A DNA stretch of 64,000 nt, taken from NCBI GenBank assembly GCA_963824225.1, contig CAWGOF010000003.1, forward strand, positions 124,001 to 188,000, given 5' to 3'. Shown in pieces: positions 14,788 through 23,969 of the stretch; within the stretch, counting starts at the first letter, position 1; the number at the start of each line of letters is the position of its first letter. Both the position numbers and the translations under genes were made by a program. Under the pieces are notes generated by a model. It saw only the letters and a list, made by a program, of their open reading frames with translations. It was not told the DNA's origin and searched no databases. This DNA comes from CAWGOF01 sp963824225. Lineage in GTDB: Bacteria > Acidobacteriota > Polarisedimenticolia > Polarisedimenticolales > Polarisedimenticolaceae.

Positions 14788-15982
14788 CCAGTCGCACGTC
14801 GCCCGCCCGCGCCTCGAGCTCGAGCGTGCCCGGGGCCACGCGCGCATCGTCGACGCTCACGGCGCCCTGACGCAGCAGCCGCTCGGCCTCGGTGCGGGAC
14901 GCGGCGAGGCCGGCGTCGGTCAGCATGCGCGGCAGGAACGCCTTCCCCCCATCGAGCGCGAATCGGTGCTCGACCACGTCGGCCGGCGGCTTTCCGCCCG
15001 AGAACACGCGCTTGAACTCCTCGAGCGCCTCGCGCGCGCTAGGCTCGCCGTGGAACTCGGACACGATGCGCAGGGCCAGGCCTTCCTTGACGCGCATCGG
15101 ATGGAGCTTCCCGTCCTCGACGAGCTCGCGCATGCTGCGCAGCGTCTCGGCCGACACGTCGGTGCACAGCTCGTAGTACCGCCACATCAGCGGATCGGCG
15201 ATCGACATCAGCTTGCCGAAGATCTCGCGCGGCGGCTCGTCGATCCCGACGTAGTTGCCGAGCGACTTGGACATCTTCTCCACGCCGTCCGTCCCCTCGA
15301 GCAGCGGCGTCGTCAGCACGACCTGGGGCTCGAGACCGTAGCCCGGCATGACGTCACGCCCGACGTTGAGGTTGAACAGCTGGTCCGTGCCCCCGAGCTC
15401 GACGTCGGCCTCGAGCGCCACCGAGTCGTAGGCCTGGGCCAGCGGATACAGAAACTCGTGGATCGCGATCGGCTGCCCGGCGTGGAAGCGCTTCTTGAAA
15501 TCGTTGCGCTCGAGCATCCGCGCGACCGTGTAGCGCGCGGCGAGCCGGACCAGGCCGTCCGTGCCGAGCGCCCCGAGCCACTCGCGGTTGAACCGCACCT
15601 CGGTGTCGGCAAGAAGGATCTTGCCGCACTGGCGCCGGTACGTCTCGGCGTTGGCCAGGATCTCGTCGGTCGAGAGCGCGGGCCGCGTCGCCGAGCGGCC
15701 GCTCGGGTCGCCGATCATCCCCGTGAAGTCGCCGATCACGAACACGACCCGGTGACCGAGATCCTGGAACTGGCGCATCTTGCGCAGGAGCACCGTGTGG
15801 CCGAGGTGCAGGTCGGGCGCGGTCGGATCGAAGCCGACCTTGACCACGAGCGGCCGGCCCTCACGCCGCGAGCGCTCGAGCTTGCGCCGCAGCTCGTCGG
15901 CCGTCACGACGTCGACCGCACCGTGGGTCAAGCGCGCGATCTGCTCGTCGACGGGTAGGAATCCTGCGTTCGACGCGGTCAC
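14744..15982 (-). CDS. tyrS: Tyrosyl-tRNA synthetase
   Basis: A class I aminoacyl-tRNA synthetase. The HIGH-type motif is DLHLGHTVLL, and the signature loop is EKMSKSLGN. The C-terminal S4-like RNA-binding domain runs from ASRTEAERLLRQGAVSV to the end. The length, 412 residues, and the pattern DLGHRVVFVIGDFTGMIGDP fit the TyrRS form of about 400-430 residues. The start is the GTG at 15982. The leader is too short for a T-box. radC lies upstream. Confidence 0.95.
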   Translation of the reverse strand: MTASNAGFLPVDEQIARLTHGAVDVVTADELRRKLERSRREGRPLVVKVGFDPTAPDLHLGHTVLLRKMRQFQDLGHRVVFVIGDFTGMIGDPSGRSATRPALSTDEILANAETYRRQCGKILLADTEVRFNREWLGALGTDGLVRLAARYTVARMLERNDFKKRFHAGQPIAIHEFLYPLAQAYDSVALEADVELGGTDQLFNLNVGRDVMPGYGLEPQVVLTTPLLEGTDGVEKMSKSLGNYVGIDEPPREIFGKLMSIADPLMWRYYELCTDVSAETLRSMRELVEDGKLHPMRVKEGLALRIVSEFHGEPSAREALEEFKRVFSGGKPPADVVEHRFALDGGKAFLPRMLTDAGLAASRTEAERLLRQGAVSVDDARVAPGTLELEARAGDVRLVKVGKRRFVRIRFV

Positions 15983-16003
15983 GGTACCTCGCGGAAGGGC
16001 GCG

Positions 16004-16012
16004 ATTCTACCA
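16004..16012 (-). promoter_or_regulatory. Candidate extended -10 promoter of tyrS
   Basis: The minus strand reads TGG-TAGAAT in the 44-base gap between radC and tyrS, about 22 bases before the tyrS GTG. Confidence 0.5.
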
Positions 16013-16026
16013 GGGTCGTCCGCGCC

Positions 16027-16791
16027 TCACAGCAGCCCGCGCTCGCACAGGCTGGTGTAGCCGGTCCGGGTGACGATCAGGTGGTCGTACAGCTCGATCC
16101 CCAGGAGATCGCCCGCCCGCCGGATCGACTGGGTGAACTCGACGTCTTCGGGGCTCGGATCGAGGCAGCCGCTCGGGTGGTTGTGCGCGAGGATGAACCC
16201 CAGCGCCAGATGCGCGACCGCCGGGTACAACGCCTCGCGCGGGTGGGTCCGGGTCGTGTTGAGCGAGCCGATCGACACGGTCTCCTTGGCCAGGAGCCCG
16301 TTCTGCGCGTCGAGGTACAGGCCGACGAGATGCTCGGTCCGGGCGCGGCCGATCTCCCGCACCTCGATCCACGCGTCACGCGGCGTGGCGACGCGCCGGC
16401 GCGCGTCGCCGTCGTCGCGCACGTGCACCCGGCGTCCGATCTCGATCGCGGCGACGATCCGCGCGGCGCTCGCGCGGCCGAGCCGGCCCTCGGTGCGCCA
16501 GCCGGCGATCGCGAGCCGCGCGAGCCCCGCGAGGCCGTGCCGGCGCACGAGCCGGCGCGCCAGAACGAGCCGCGCGTCCGCGGCTCGCGGCGAGCCGGCG
16601 GCTCGCGGCGAGCCGGCGGCTCGCGGCGAGCCGAGAGCCAGGTTGACGAGCTCGGCCGCCGAGAGCGACGATGGCCCGCGAGCCTCGAGTCGTGCCCGCG
16701 GGCGCAGAGCCCGCGGCAGCTCGCTCGCACGTCGCGGAGCGCGCTCGTCGAGCGCGGGGAACAGAGCCGCCTCGCGCGTCGCGTCGGTCAT
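16027..16791 (-). CDS. radC: RadC family JAMM protein
   Basis: RadC proteins have an N-terminal helix-hairpin-helix and a C-terminal MPN/JAMM domain. The metal motif HNHPSGCLDPSPED is intact (His203, His205, Asp216). Also present are LYLDAQNGLLAKETVSIGSLN and ALGFILAHNHP. The role in DNA metabolism is not settled for the family. The helical N-terminal part is interrupted by three perfect GSPRAA repeats (residues 54-71) encoded by an 18-base tandem repeat, where relatives have a short LL..G-type loop. It lies between purN and tyrS on the same strand. Confidence 0.88.
   Translation of the reverse strand: MTDATREAALFPALDERAPRRASELPRALRPRARLEARGPSSLSAAELVNLALGSPRAAGSPRAAGSPRAADARLVLARRLVRRHGLAGLARLAIAGWRTEGRLGRASAARIVAAIEIGRRVHVRDDGDARRRVATPRDAWIEVREIGRARTEHLVGLYLDAQNGLLAKETVSIGSLNTTRTHPREALYPAVAHLALGFILAHNHPSGCLDPSPEDVEFTQSIRRAGDLLGIELYDHLIVTRTGYTSLCERGLL
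16581..16634. repeat. 18-base tandem repeat, three copies, inside radC
   Basis: CGGCTCGCGGCGAGCCGG is repeated three times (the last base of copy three differs). Each unit contains a perfect palindrome, GGCTCGC-G-GCGAGCC. The repeat is in frame, adding GSPRAA per copy. Confidence 0.9.
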
Positions 16792-16821
16792 CCGAACCCG
16801 GAGGGAGGCGGGGGGACCGGC

Positions 16822-17484
16822 CTAGCGCGGCGGCAGCACGCACACGCGGCGACCGTCGATGACGAGACGCCCCGCGGCCCACAGCTCGACCGCTTCGGGG
16901 TAGATTCGATGCTCCTGCTCGAGGATCCGCGCGGCGAGCGTGTCCTCGGTGTCCGAGTCGAGGACCGGGACCGCCGCCTGCAGGACGATCGGTCCGCCGT
17001 CGCATGCCTCGTCGACGAAGTGCACCGTGCAGCCGGAGACGCGCACCCCGTGCTCGAGCGCCTGGCGCTGCGCGTCGAGGCCCGGGAACGCCGGGAGCAG
17101 CGACGGATGAACGTTGAGGATCCGCCCGCGGAACGCGGCCACGAACGCCGGGGACAGGAGCCGCATGTAGCCCGCGAGGCACACCAGGTCGATCGACTTC
17201 TCGCGCAGCACGGCCAGGACCTGGCGCTCGTGCTCGGCGCGCGGCTTGACGCTCCGGCTGTCGATGACCTGCGTCTCGACGTCGAGCGCCCGTGCGCGCT
17301 CGAGGCCCTTTGCTTCCGGAACGTTCGACAGCACGAGCGCCGGCTCGGCCGTACCGGGCCGCGCACGCAGGGCCTCGATCAGCGCGACCATGTTGCTGCC
17401 GCGTCCGGAGATCAGGATCGCGACACGGCGCGAGGAAGCCTCGCGGCGTGAGGCAGCCTCGAGGCGCGGGACGACCTCAGGCAT
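16822..17484 (-). CDS. purN: Phosphoribosylglycinamide formyltransferase
   Basis: PurN transfers a formyl group from 10-formyl-THF to GAR in purine synthesis. Typical motifs: VAILISGRGSNMVALIEA, ILNVHPSLLPAFPG (catalytic Asn and His), VSGCTVHFVDEACDGGPIV (catalytic Asp) and RIYPEAVELWAAGRL. The ATG at 17484 overlaps the end of purM. A repetitive Arg/Ala/Ser leader (EAASRREASSRR) precedes the fold. Confidence 0.95.
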   Translation of the reverse strand: MPEVVPRLEAASRREASSRRVAILISGRGSNMVALIEALRARPGTAEPALVLSNVPEAKGLERARALDVETQVIDSRSVKPRAEHERQVLAVLREKSIDLVCLAGYMRLLSPAFVAAFRGRILNVHPSLLPAFPGLDAQRQALEHGVRVSGCTVHFVDEACDGGPIVLQAAVPVLDSDTEDTLAARILEQEHRIYPEAVELWAAGRLVIDGRRVCVLPPR

Positions 17485-18532
17485 ACAGCACCGCCCGATC
17501 GCCCGGCACGATCTCGCCGATCGACCAGCACGGCTGACCGAGAGCCGCGAGCCGTCCCGCGAGGCCGGCCTCGTCGTCGGGCGCGACGATCGCGACCATC
17601 CCGATCCCCATGTTGAACGTCCGGAGCATCTCGGCCTCGCCCACCCGGCCGAGCCGGCGCAGCAGCTCGAACAGCGGCGGGACGGTCCAGCTCTGGCGGT
17701 CGATCCGCGCCGCGGTTCCGGCAGGCAGGACGCGCGGCACGTTGTCCGTGAGCCCGCCGCCCGTGATGTGCGCCAGCGCATGGATCCGACGCTCGCCGAT
17801 CGGCTCGCGCAGCGCCGGCAGGTAGCACAGGTGCTCGGCGAGGAGCGCGCGCCCCACCGTGTCGCCGAGCTCGGCCACACGCTCGTCGAGACCGAGGCCG
17901 GCGACCTCGAGCAGGATCTTGCGCGCGAGCGAGAACCCGTTCGTGTGCAGTCCGGCCGACGCGAGACCGAGCAGGCGGTCGCCGACCCGCACGCGGCTCC
18001 CGTCGATGAGCTGGGGCCGGTCGACGAGGCCGACGAGAAACCCCGCGATGTCGTATTCCCGCTCGGCGTAGAACCCGGGCATCTCCGCCGTCTCGCCGCC
18101 GAGGAGCGCCACGCCGTGCGCCCGGCACGCTCCGGCGATCCCGGCGACGACCTGGGCCAGAACGGCCGGCTCGAGGCGTCCTGTGGCGAAGTAGTCGAGG
18201 AAGAACAGCGGCATCGCCCCCTGCACGAGCACGTCGTTGATGCAGTGGTGCACGAGGTCCCGGCCGACCCCCGCGTGTGCGCCGGTGGCGAACGCGAGCC
18301 GCAGCTTGGTCCCCACGCCGTCGCACGTGGCGACGAGGATCGGCTCGGCGAGGCCCGCGAGCCGGGGGGCGTAGAGACCGCCGAACGTCCCGAGCTCGGA
18401 CAGCACGCCCGGCGTGCGCGTCGAATGCACGAGCGCGCGGATGCGCCTCAGACCGTCGTCCTGCGCATCGATGTCCACCCCCGCCTCGCGATACGTCAGC
18501 TCGGGCGGCGGCTCCGGCTCGTCCTGGCTCAT
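17477..18532 (-). CDS. purM: Phosphoribosylformylglycinamidine cyclo-ligase (AIR synthetase)
   Basis: PurM closes the imidazole ring to make AIR. Motifs: LVATCDGVGTKLRLA, GRDLVHHCINDVLVQGAMPLFFLDY, ALLGGETAEMPGFY and HITGGGLTDNVPRVLP. The ATG at 18532 has GGAG about seven bases upstream, which rules out the longer frame. The length, 351 residues, is typical. It is the middle gene of purF-purM-purN, with a 79-base gap to purF. Confidence 0.95.
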   Translation of the reverse strand: MSQDEPEPPPELTYREAGVDIDAQDDGLRRIRALVHSTRTPGVLSELGTFGGLYAPRLAGLAEPILVATCDGVGTKLRLAFATGAHAGVGRDLVHHCINDVLVQGAMPLFFLDYFATGRLEPAVLAQVVAGIAGACRAHGVALLGGETAEMPGFYAEREYDIAGFLVGLVDRPQLIDGSRVRVGDRLLGLASAGLHTNGFSLARKILLEVAGLGLDERVAELGDTVGRALLAEHLCYLPALREPIGERRIHALAHITGGGLTDNVPRVLPAGTAARIDRQSWTVPPLFELLRRLGRVGEAEMLRTFNMGIGMVAIVAPDDEAGLAGRLAALGQPCWSIGEIVPGDRAVLYA

Positions 18533-18611
18533 TCGTGTCTCCGCTCGGCGATCAACATCGGCCGGCCGGCCCGTCCGGACCACGCGGCGGGTTGCCCCAC
18601 GGCAACGACGC

Positions 18612-19997
18612 TCAACGTCCAGCCTTCTCGAACAACCGCAGCTGCCGCTCCTCGGCCAGCGGAAGCGCCACCGGCTGATCGTCGGTCCAGCACGCGGTGC
18701 ACGCCTGATCCGCCGTGCGCCCGGTCGCCCGCAGCAGGCCATCCAGGCTCAGGTAGCCCAGGCTGTCCGCACGCAGGTGCTCGCGAATCTCGTCGACCGA
18801 GTGGTTCGCGGCGATCAGCTCCTCGCGCCGTGGCGTGTCGATGCCGTAGTGGCACGGCCCGATCGTCGGCGGGCAGGCGATCCGCACGTGCACCTCGGCC
18901 GCGCCCGCGTCGCGGCACAGCTGCACGATCTTGCGGCTCGTCGTTCCGCGGACGATCGAATCGTCGACCAGGGCGATGCGTCGGCCGCGCAGGAGGCCGC
19001 GCACGGGGTTCAGCTTGACCCGCACGCCGAAGTTCCGGATCTGCTGCGTCGGCTCGATGAACGTCCGGCCGACGTAGTGGTTGCGCACGAGCCCCATCTC
19101 GAACGGCGCACCCGATGCGCGGGCATACCCCAGCGCGGGGTAGACGCCCGAGTCCGGAACCGGCACGACCGCATCCACGTTCACCGGGTGCTCGCGCCAC
19201 AGCTCGGCCCCGAGCTTCTGCCGCACGGCCTCGACCGAGTCGCCGAACACCTGGCTGTCCGGTCGCGCGAAGTACACGTGCTCGAACAGACACGGCGCGG
19301 GCCGCGCGGTCGGGAACGGGCGGAACGAGTGACACCCGCCGACGTCGAACACCACGACCTCGCCACGCTCGACCTCGCGCACGCACTCGGCCGACAGCAG
19401 GTCGAACGCGCACGTCTCGCTGGCCACGACCCACGCCCCGTCGACCCGCCCGATCGACAGCGGGCGCCAGCCCAGCGGGTCGCGGGCCGCGATCAGGCGC
19501 CCCGGAACGAGGCACACGAGGGAGAACGCCCCGCGCACGTGGCGCAGGGCGTCGACCAGCGCGTCCACGACGTCGGGGGCCCGCGACCGCGCGGCGAGAT
19601 GCAGGATGATCTCGGTGTCGGACGTGCTCTGGAAGATCGAGCCGTCCGCCTCGAGCTCGGCGCGCAGGCCCGCCGCGTTCACCAGGTTGCCGTTGTGGCC
19701 GATCGCCACCGGGCCGCGGTGGTCGCGCAGGAGGAACGGCTGCGCGTTCGCGGCGTGCGACTCGCCGGCGGTCGAGTAGCGCACGTGGCCGATCGCGGCA
19801 CGTCCGGGGAGCGCATCGAGGACCCCGCGCGAGAACTGATCGGCGACGTGGCCCATCCCGGCGCGGCGCTCGAGCGTACCGCCGTCGGCGCTGACGATTC
19901 CCGCCGACTCCTGACCCCGGTGCTGCAGCGCGTAGAGCGCGAGCGAGGCGAGCGTCGAGGCCTCGGGATGACCGAAGATCCCCACGATCCCGCACAT
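18612..19997 (-). CDS. purF: Amidophosphoribosyltransferase
   Basis: PurF makes phosphoribosylamine from PRPP and glutamine, the first step of purine synthesis. The start is fixed by MCGIVGIFG: after Met removal, Cys becomes the glutaminase nucleophile. Also seen are GHVRYSTAG, GHNGNLVN and the PRPP loop RRIALVDDSIVRGTTSRK. Cysteines in ASETCAFD and ACTACW match the [4Fe-4S]-type enzymes of the Bacillus class; the iron-sulfur assignment is inference. There is no N-terminal propeptide. GGAG lies about eight bases before the ATG. Confidence 0.95.
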   Translation of the reverse strand: MCGIVGIFGHPEASTLASLALYALQHRGQESAGIVSADGGTLERRAGMGHVADQFSRGVLDALPGRAAIGHVRYSTAGESHAANAQPFLLRDHRGPVAIGHNGNLVNAAGLRAELEADGSIFQSTSDTEIILHLAARSRAPDVVDALVDALRHVRGAFSLVCLVPGRLIAARDPLGWRPLSIGRVDGAWVVASETCAFDLLSAECVREVERGEVVVFDVGGCHSFRPFPTARPAPCLFEHVYFARPDSQVFGDSVEAVRQKLGAELWREHPVNVDAVVPVPDSGVYPALGYARASGAPFEMGLVRNHYVGRTFIEPTQQIRNFGVRVKLNPVRGLLRGRRIALVDDSIVRGTTSRKIVQLCRDAGAAEVHVRIACPPTIGPCHYGIDTPRREELIAANHSVDEIREHLRADSLGYLSLDGLLRATGRTADQACTACWTDDQPVALPLAEERQLRLFEKAGR

Positions 19998-20039
19998 GTC
20001 GTCGTCTCCCTCGCGGCCGTCTCGCGCGACGGCGCGGCC

Positions 20040-20045
20040 ATTATA
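20040..20045 (-). promoter_or_regulatory. Candidate -10 box of the purF-purM-purN operon
   Basis: A perfect TATAAT on the minus strand, about 43 bases before the purF ATG, in the 65-base gap after purB. No good -35 was found. Confidence 0.5.
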
Positions 20046-20062
20046 GGTCGACCGCTCGGCCG

Positions 20063-21372
20063 TTACTCGGTGTCGGCGAGCGCCCGGTCGATGATCGTGT
20101 CGACGTGGCGCAGCAGGCGCTCGGGGTCGAAGCACACCGCGAGCGCGCGACGATCGAGCACCGCCCCGACCTCGGGATCGTGCTCGAGCAGATCGCGCAG
20201 CGCGCCCTCCCCGGCCCACGTGCGCATCGCGTGGCGCTGTACGATCGCGTACGCCTTCTCGCGCTCGAGCCCGGCCTCGGTCAGCGCGAGCAGCACGGCC
20301 TGGGAGTACACGAGACCCCGCGTGCGCTCGAGGTTCTCGGCCATCCGCTCGGGATACACGAGCAGGCCGTCGAGCGACACCGCGCATGCGGTCGAGCAGG
20401 AAGTCGCACAGGATCGTCGCGTCGGGCAGGATCACGCGCTCGACCGACGAGTGCGAGATGTCGCGCTCGTGCCACAGCGGGACGTCCTCGAGCGCGGCCT
20501 GGACGTACGACGCGGACGACCCGGGCCAGGCCCGAGACGTTCTCGCAGCCGCACGGGGTTGCGCTTGTGCGGCATGGCCGACGAGCCCTTCTGGCCCGCG
20601 GCGAACGGCTCCTCGACCTCGCGGACGTCGGTACGCTGGAGATGCCGGATCTCGGTCGCGATCCGATCGAGCGACGACGCGAGCACGCCGAGCGTACGCA
20701 TGAGCATCGCGTGCCGGTCGCGCGGCACGACCTGCGTGGCCACGAGCTCCGGCACGAGATCGAGCCGCGCGAGCACCGTCGGCCTCGATCTCCGGGCCCA
20801 GGTGCGAGTACGTCCCGACCGCCCCCGACAGCTTGCCGCGCCGCAGCTCCTCGCGCGCCAGGGTCAGGCGCGCGACGGTTCCGGCCGGCCTCGGCGAACC
20901 ACGCGGCGAACTTCAACCCCAGCACGTACGGCTCGGCATGGATCCCGTGCGTCCGCCCGACCATCCGCGTGCGCCGGTGGGCGTCGGCCTGGCGCCGCAG
21001 CACGACCCGCAGCTCGTCGATGCCGCGCAGCAGGATGTCGATCGCGCGCACGGTGCGCAGCGCCTGGGCCGTGTCGACGACGTCCGACGACGTCAGGCCG
21101 TAGTGCACGTGGCGCGCCGCGGGGCCGATGCGTCTCGGCCAGGTTCTCGAGGAACGCGATCACGTCGTGACCGACGCTGCGATTCGATCTCGGCGATACG
21201 CGGCGACGTCGAACCGGGCCCGGCTGCGGATCGTCGCCAGGTCCGCCGCGGGGACGAGACCCCGCGCCGACAGCTCCTCGCACGCCGCGAGCTCGACCTC
21301 GAGCCAGCTGCGGAACTTCTGCTCCTCGGACCACAGCCGACCCATCTCGTCGCGCGTGTAGCGGTCGATCAT
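20063..21372 (-). CDS. purB: Adenylosuccinate lyase, multiple frameshifts (likely sequence errors)
   Basis: PurB acts twice in purine synthesis, releasing fumarate from SAICAR and adenylosuccinate. The gene is broken into six or more frame pieces but reads through if lost CG dinucleotides are restored near 20382, 20511, 20549, 20776, 20870, 21131, 21176 and 21194. The pieces give MIDRYTRDEMGRLWSEEQKF, VGHDVIAFLENLAET, VHYGLTSSDVVDTA, MVGRTHGIHAEPY, the signature GQKGSSAMPHKRNPV and a normal C terminus. All family motifs are present, so I read it as intact in the cell. The ATG overlaps the stop of the upstream metallo-hydrolase gene (ATGA). Confidence 0.88.
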
Positions 21373-22172
21373 CGTCCCCCCGGTCCGATCACGATCGCCG
21401 GCGTCGGCCCGCGCCGCGACGCGACCCGCATCGCCGCGCGGCAGCCCGGCGTGCGCGCCAGCGCCGCCGCCGCCGTGCGCCGGGCGAGCTCCGGCGTGTT
21501 GTTGTGCTCGGACAGATGCGCGAGCACGATCGCCTGGCAGCCGCTCGTCGACGACGTCGGCGATCAGGTCGGCCGCCGCGGCGTTCGACAGGTGCCCCAG
21601 GCGACCGGCGACGCGTTGCTTGAGCGCCCACGGATACGGGCCGTCGCGCAGCATGTCCGGCGTCGTAGTTCGATCTCGATCACCAGCACGTCGCAGCCGC
21701 GCAGCCGCTCGACGACGAGCGTCGTCGCGTGACCCAGGTCGGTCGCCACACCGACCCGCGTCCCGTCCCGCGTCAGGACGAAGCCCACCGGGAGCGCGGC
21801 GTCGTGCGGAACGGGGAACGGATCGACGACCACGTCACCGATCTCGAACGGCTGCCCGGGAAGAAACGGCGTGCAACGCCGCAGACGTGCACGTAGGACA
21901 GGTCGAGCGCGGCGAGCGTCTCGTACGCCGCAGTGCACCGGCACGCCGAAGCGTGTGGAGAAGCGCTCGACGCCCGAAGCGTGGTCCCGGTGCTCGTGCG
22001 ACACCAGGATCGCGGCGAGCGAGCGCGGCTCGACGCCGATCGCGGCGAGGCGCGCGGGCGATCGTGCGCGCGGACGAGCCCGGCATCGACGAGGAGCCGC
22101 GTGCCGCCGAGCTCGACCAGCGTGGCGTTGCCGCCGCGAGCCGCTGCCGAGCGGCACGACGCGCAGCGTCAT
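21369..22172 (-). CDS. MBL-fold metallo-hydrolase (YycJ/WalJ-like), frameshifted
   Basis: A metallo-beta-lactamase-fold hydrolase. The metal motif SHEHRDHASGV is clear, followed by FPVPHDA and VATDLGHAT. The pieces in other frames continue with YDAADMLRDGPYPWALKQR, GRLGHLSNAAAADL and LAHLSEHNNTPELA, as in the YycJ/WalJ family whose substrate is unsettled. Frameshifts near 21541, 21660, 21870-21960, 22027, 22075 and 22139 mostly fit loss of a CG. With one more CG restored near 22175, the upstream dut stop and this ATG form an ATGA overlap. Confidence 0.8.
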
Positions 22173-22640
22173 CCGCGGCCCGATGTGGCCGAAGCCGCCG
22201 CTCCCCCGCTCGGTCGCCGGCAGCTCGTCGACCTCGACCCACGTCGTCTCGGGGAACACGCTGGACCACGAGCTGCGCGATGCGGTCGCCGCGCCGGATC
22301 CGCGACCGGATGCTGGCCCAGGTTGACCACGAGAACGGCGATCTCGCCGCGATAGTCGGCGTCGACCGTTCCCGGAGCTGTTGAGCAGCGTCAGCCCGTG
22401 CTCGAGCGCGAGACCGCTGCGCGGGCGGACCTGGCCCTCGTACCCGTCGGGCAGCGCGATCGCGATGCCCGTCGGCACGAGCGCCCGCGCCCCAGGCGAC
22501 ACTTCGATCTCGCCGTCGACGCACGCTCGCAGATCGACCCCCGCGGCCAAGGCGGTCGCGCGCACGGGCAGCGGCAGGTCGGACGCAGTGGCCAGACGCC
22601 GGACCTGCACCTCGACCGGGGCGGCCCCCGTCCGGCTCAC
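22169..22640 (-). CDS. dut: dUTP diphosphatase, frameshifted
   Basis: Dut hydrolyses dUTP to dUMP, keeping uracil out of DNA. The trimeric family motifs appear in order: AAGVDLRA, RPRSGLALEHGLTLLNSS (read through an error to GTVDADYRGE), RRGDRIAQLVVQ, and the C-terminal RGSGGFG. At least three frameshifts fall between 22250 and 22385. The GTG start overlaps the TGA of the M16 peptidase (GTGA). The stop is seen only after restoring a lost CG near 22175, so the 3' end is approximate. Confidence 0.85.
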
Positions 22641-23902
22641 AGCGCGAGGGTCCGTCGGTCGACGCGCAGCCGATCGATCTGGCCCACGGCCGCGAGGGCC
22701 AGTCGCCGGCCGCGGAACAGGCGCCTCGCGACCGCTCGAACCTCCGGCCCCGTGACCCGGCTCACGCGGTCGAGCGTCTCCTCGCTCGTCACCTGCCGGC
22801 CGAAGTAGATCTCCTGCCGCGCGAGCTTCGACATGCGGCTCGACGTCGACTCGAGCGCCAGCATCAGGCTGCCCTTCAGGTGCTCCTTGGCCATCGTCAG
22901 CTCTTCGGGACGTCGGTCCGCTCTCGGCGAGCGAGCGCATCTCGGCGGCGACCAGCCGCAGCGACGTCCGCGCCTGCTTCAGGGCTCGTCGCCGCGTAGA
23001 CCGTCAGCATGCCCGAATCGAGGAACGCGTTCACCGCCGAGTAGACGCTGTAGGCGAGGCCCCGCTCCTCGCGGATCGTCTGGAACAGGCGCGACGACAT
23101 CGTCCCGCCGAGGATCGTGTTCAGCACGAACAGCGCGTAGCGCCCGGGGAAGCTCTCGGGGAACGCGGGGAGACCGAGCAGTAGGTGCAGCTGCTCGAGC
23201 TCGCGTTTGCGCCGGCTCACGATCGCCGCCGCGCACCCGCGGCTGCGGTGTGCGCTCGCTGCGCCGCGGACCGCGCTCGAGCCGCGCCGAACGCAGCTCG
23301 CACGAGACGCGCCATGTCGGCATGGCGCAGGTTGCCCGCGGCGGCGATCAGGATGTCTCCCGGACGGTAGATTCGCGGAAATAGCGCAGGAGCTGGCCGC
23401 GGCCGAGCGCGCGCACCGTCCGCTCCGTGCCCTGGATCGGCCGGCCGAGCGGCTGGCGCGGGTAGAAGTGATCCGTGAACAGGTCGTACACCAGCTCGTC
23501 GGGCGAGTCCTCGACCATCCGGATCTCTTCGAGCACGACCCCGCGCTCGCGCTCGAGCTCCGTCGGGTCGAACGCCGGCCGCTGCACGATGTCGGACAGC
23601 AGGTCGACCGCGTCCCGCACGTGCGTATCGAGCACCTTGGCGTAGAAGCACGTGTATTCCTTGGACGTGAACGCGTCCATCTGTCCGCCGATCGAGTCCA
23701 TGGCCAGGGCGATCGCCTTGGCCGACCGGCTCTCCGTGCCCTTGAACAGCAGGTGCTCGATGAAGTGCGAGATCCCGTTGAGCCGCGCCGGCTCGTGGCG
23801 GCTCCCGCGACGGAGCCAGACACCGATCGCCACCGAGCGCACGTCGGGCATCGACTCGGTCAAGAGCGTCAAGCCGTTGGCCAGTCGCTCTTTGCGGATC
23901 AT
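22637..23902 (-). CDS. M16 family zinc peptidase, frameshifted
   Basis: A pitrilysin-like (M16B) peptidase of about 420 residues, processing-peptidase/PqqL-like. The inverted zinc motif is GISHFIEHLLFKGTE. Other family signs are TSKEYTCFYAKVLDTH, RERGVVLEEIRMVEDSPDE and LGGTMSSRLFQTIREERGL. Frameshifts lie near 23365 (one lost A), in 23215-23260, and near 22985 and 22930 (each fits a lost CG, giving SPEAQARTSLRLV and ESADRRPEELTMA). It heads an operon with dut, the metallo-hydrolase and purB, with an extended -10 upstream. Substrate unknown. Confidence 0.87.
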
Positions 23903-23956
23903 CGATGCCGTCTCGCGAGGGAAAGCCCGCGCTCGAGCGCGCGGAAGTGAGCGCCG

Positions 23957-23965
23957 AGTATAGCA
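23957..23965 (-). promoter_or_regulatory. Candidate extended -10 promoter of the M16-dut-MBL-purB operon
   Basis: The minus strand reads TGC-TATACT, a strong extended -10, about 55 bases before the M16 ATG and just after the pilin-like gene's stop. Confidence 0.55.
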
Positions 23966-23969
23966 GCCC

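Noticed and set aside
15983..16026. T-box riboswitch upstream of tyrS
   Set aside because: The gap to radC is only 44 bases, too short, and no T-box consensus is present.
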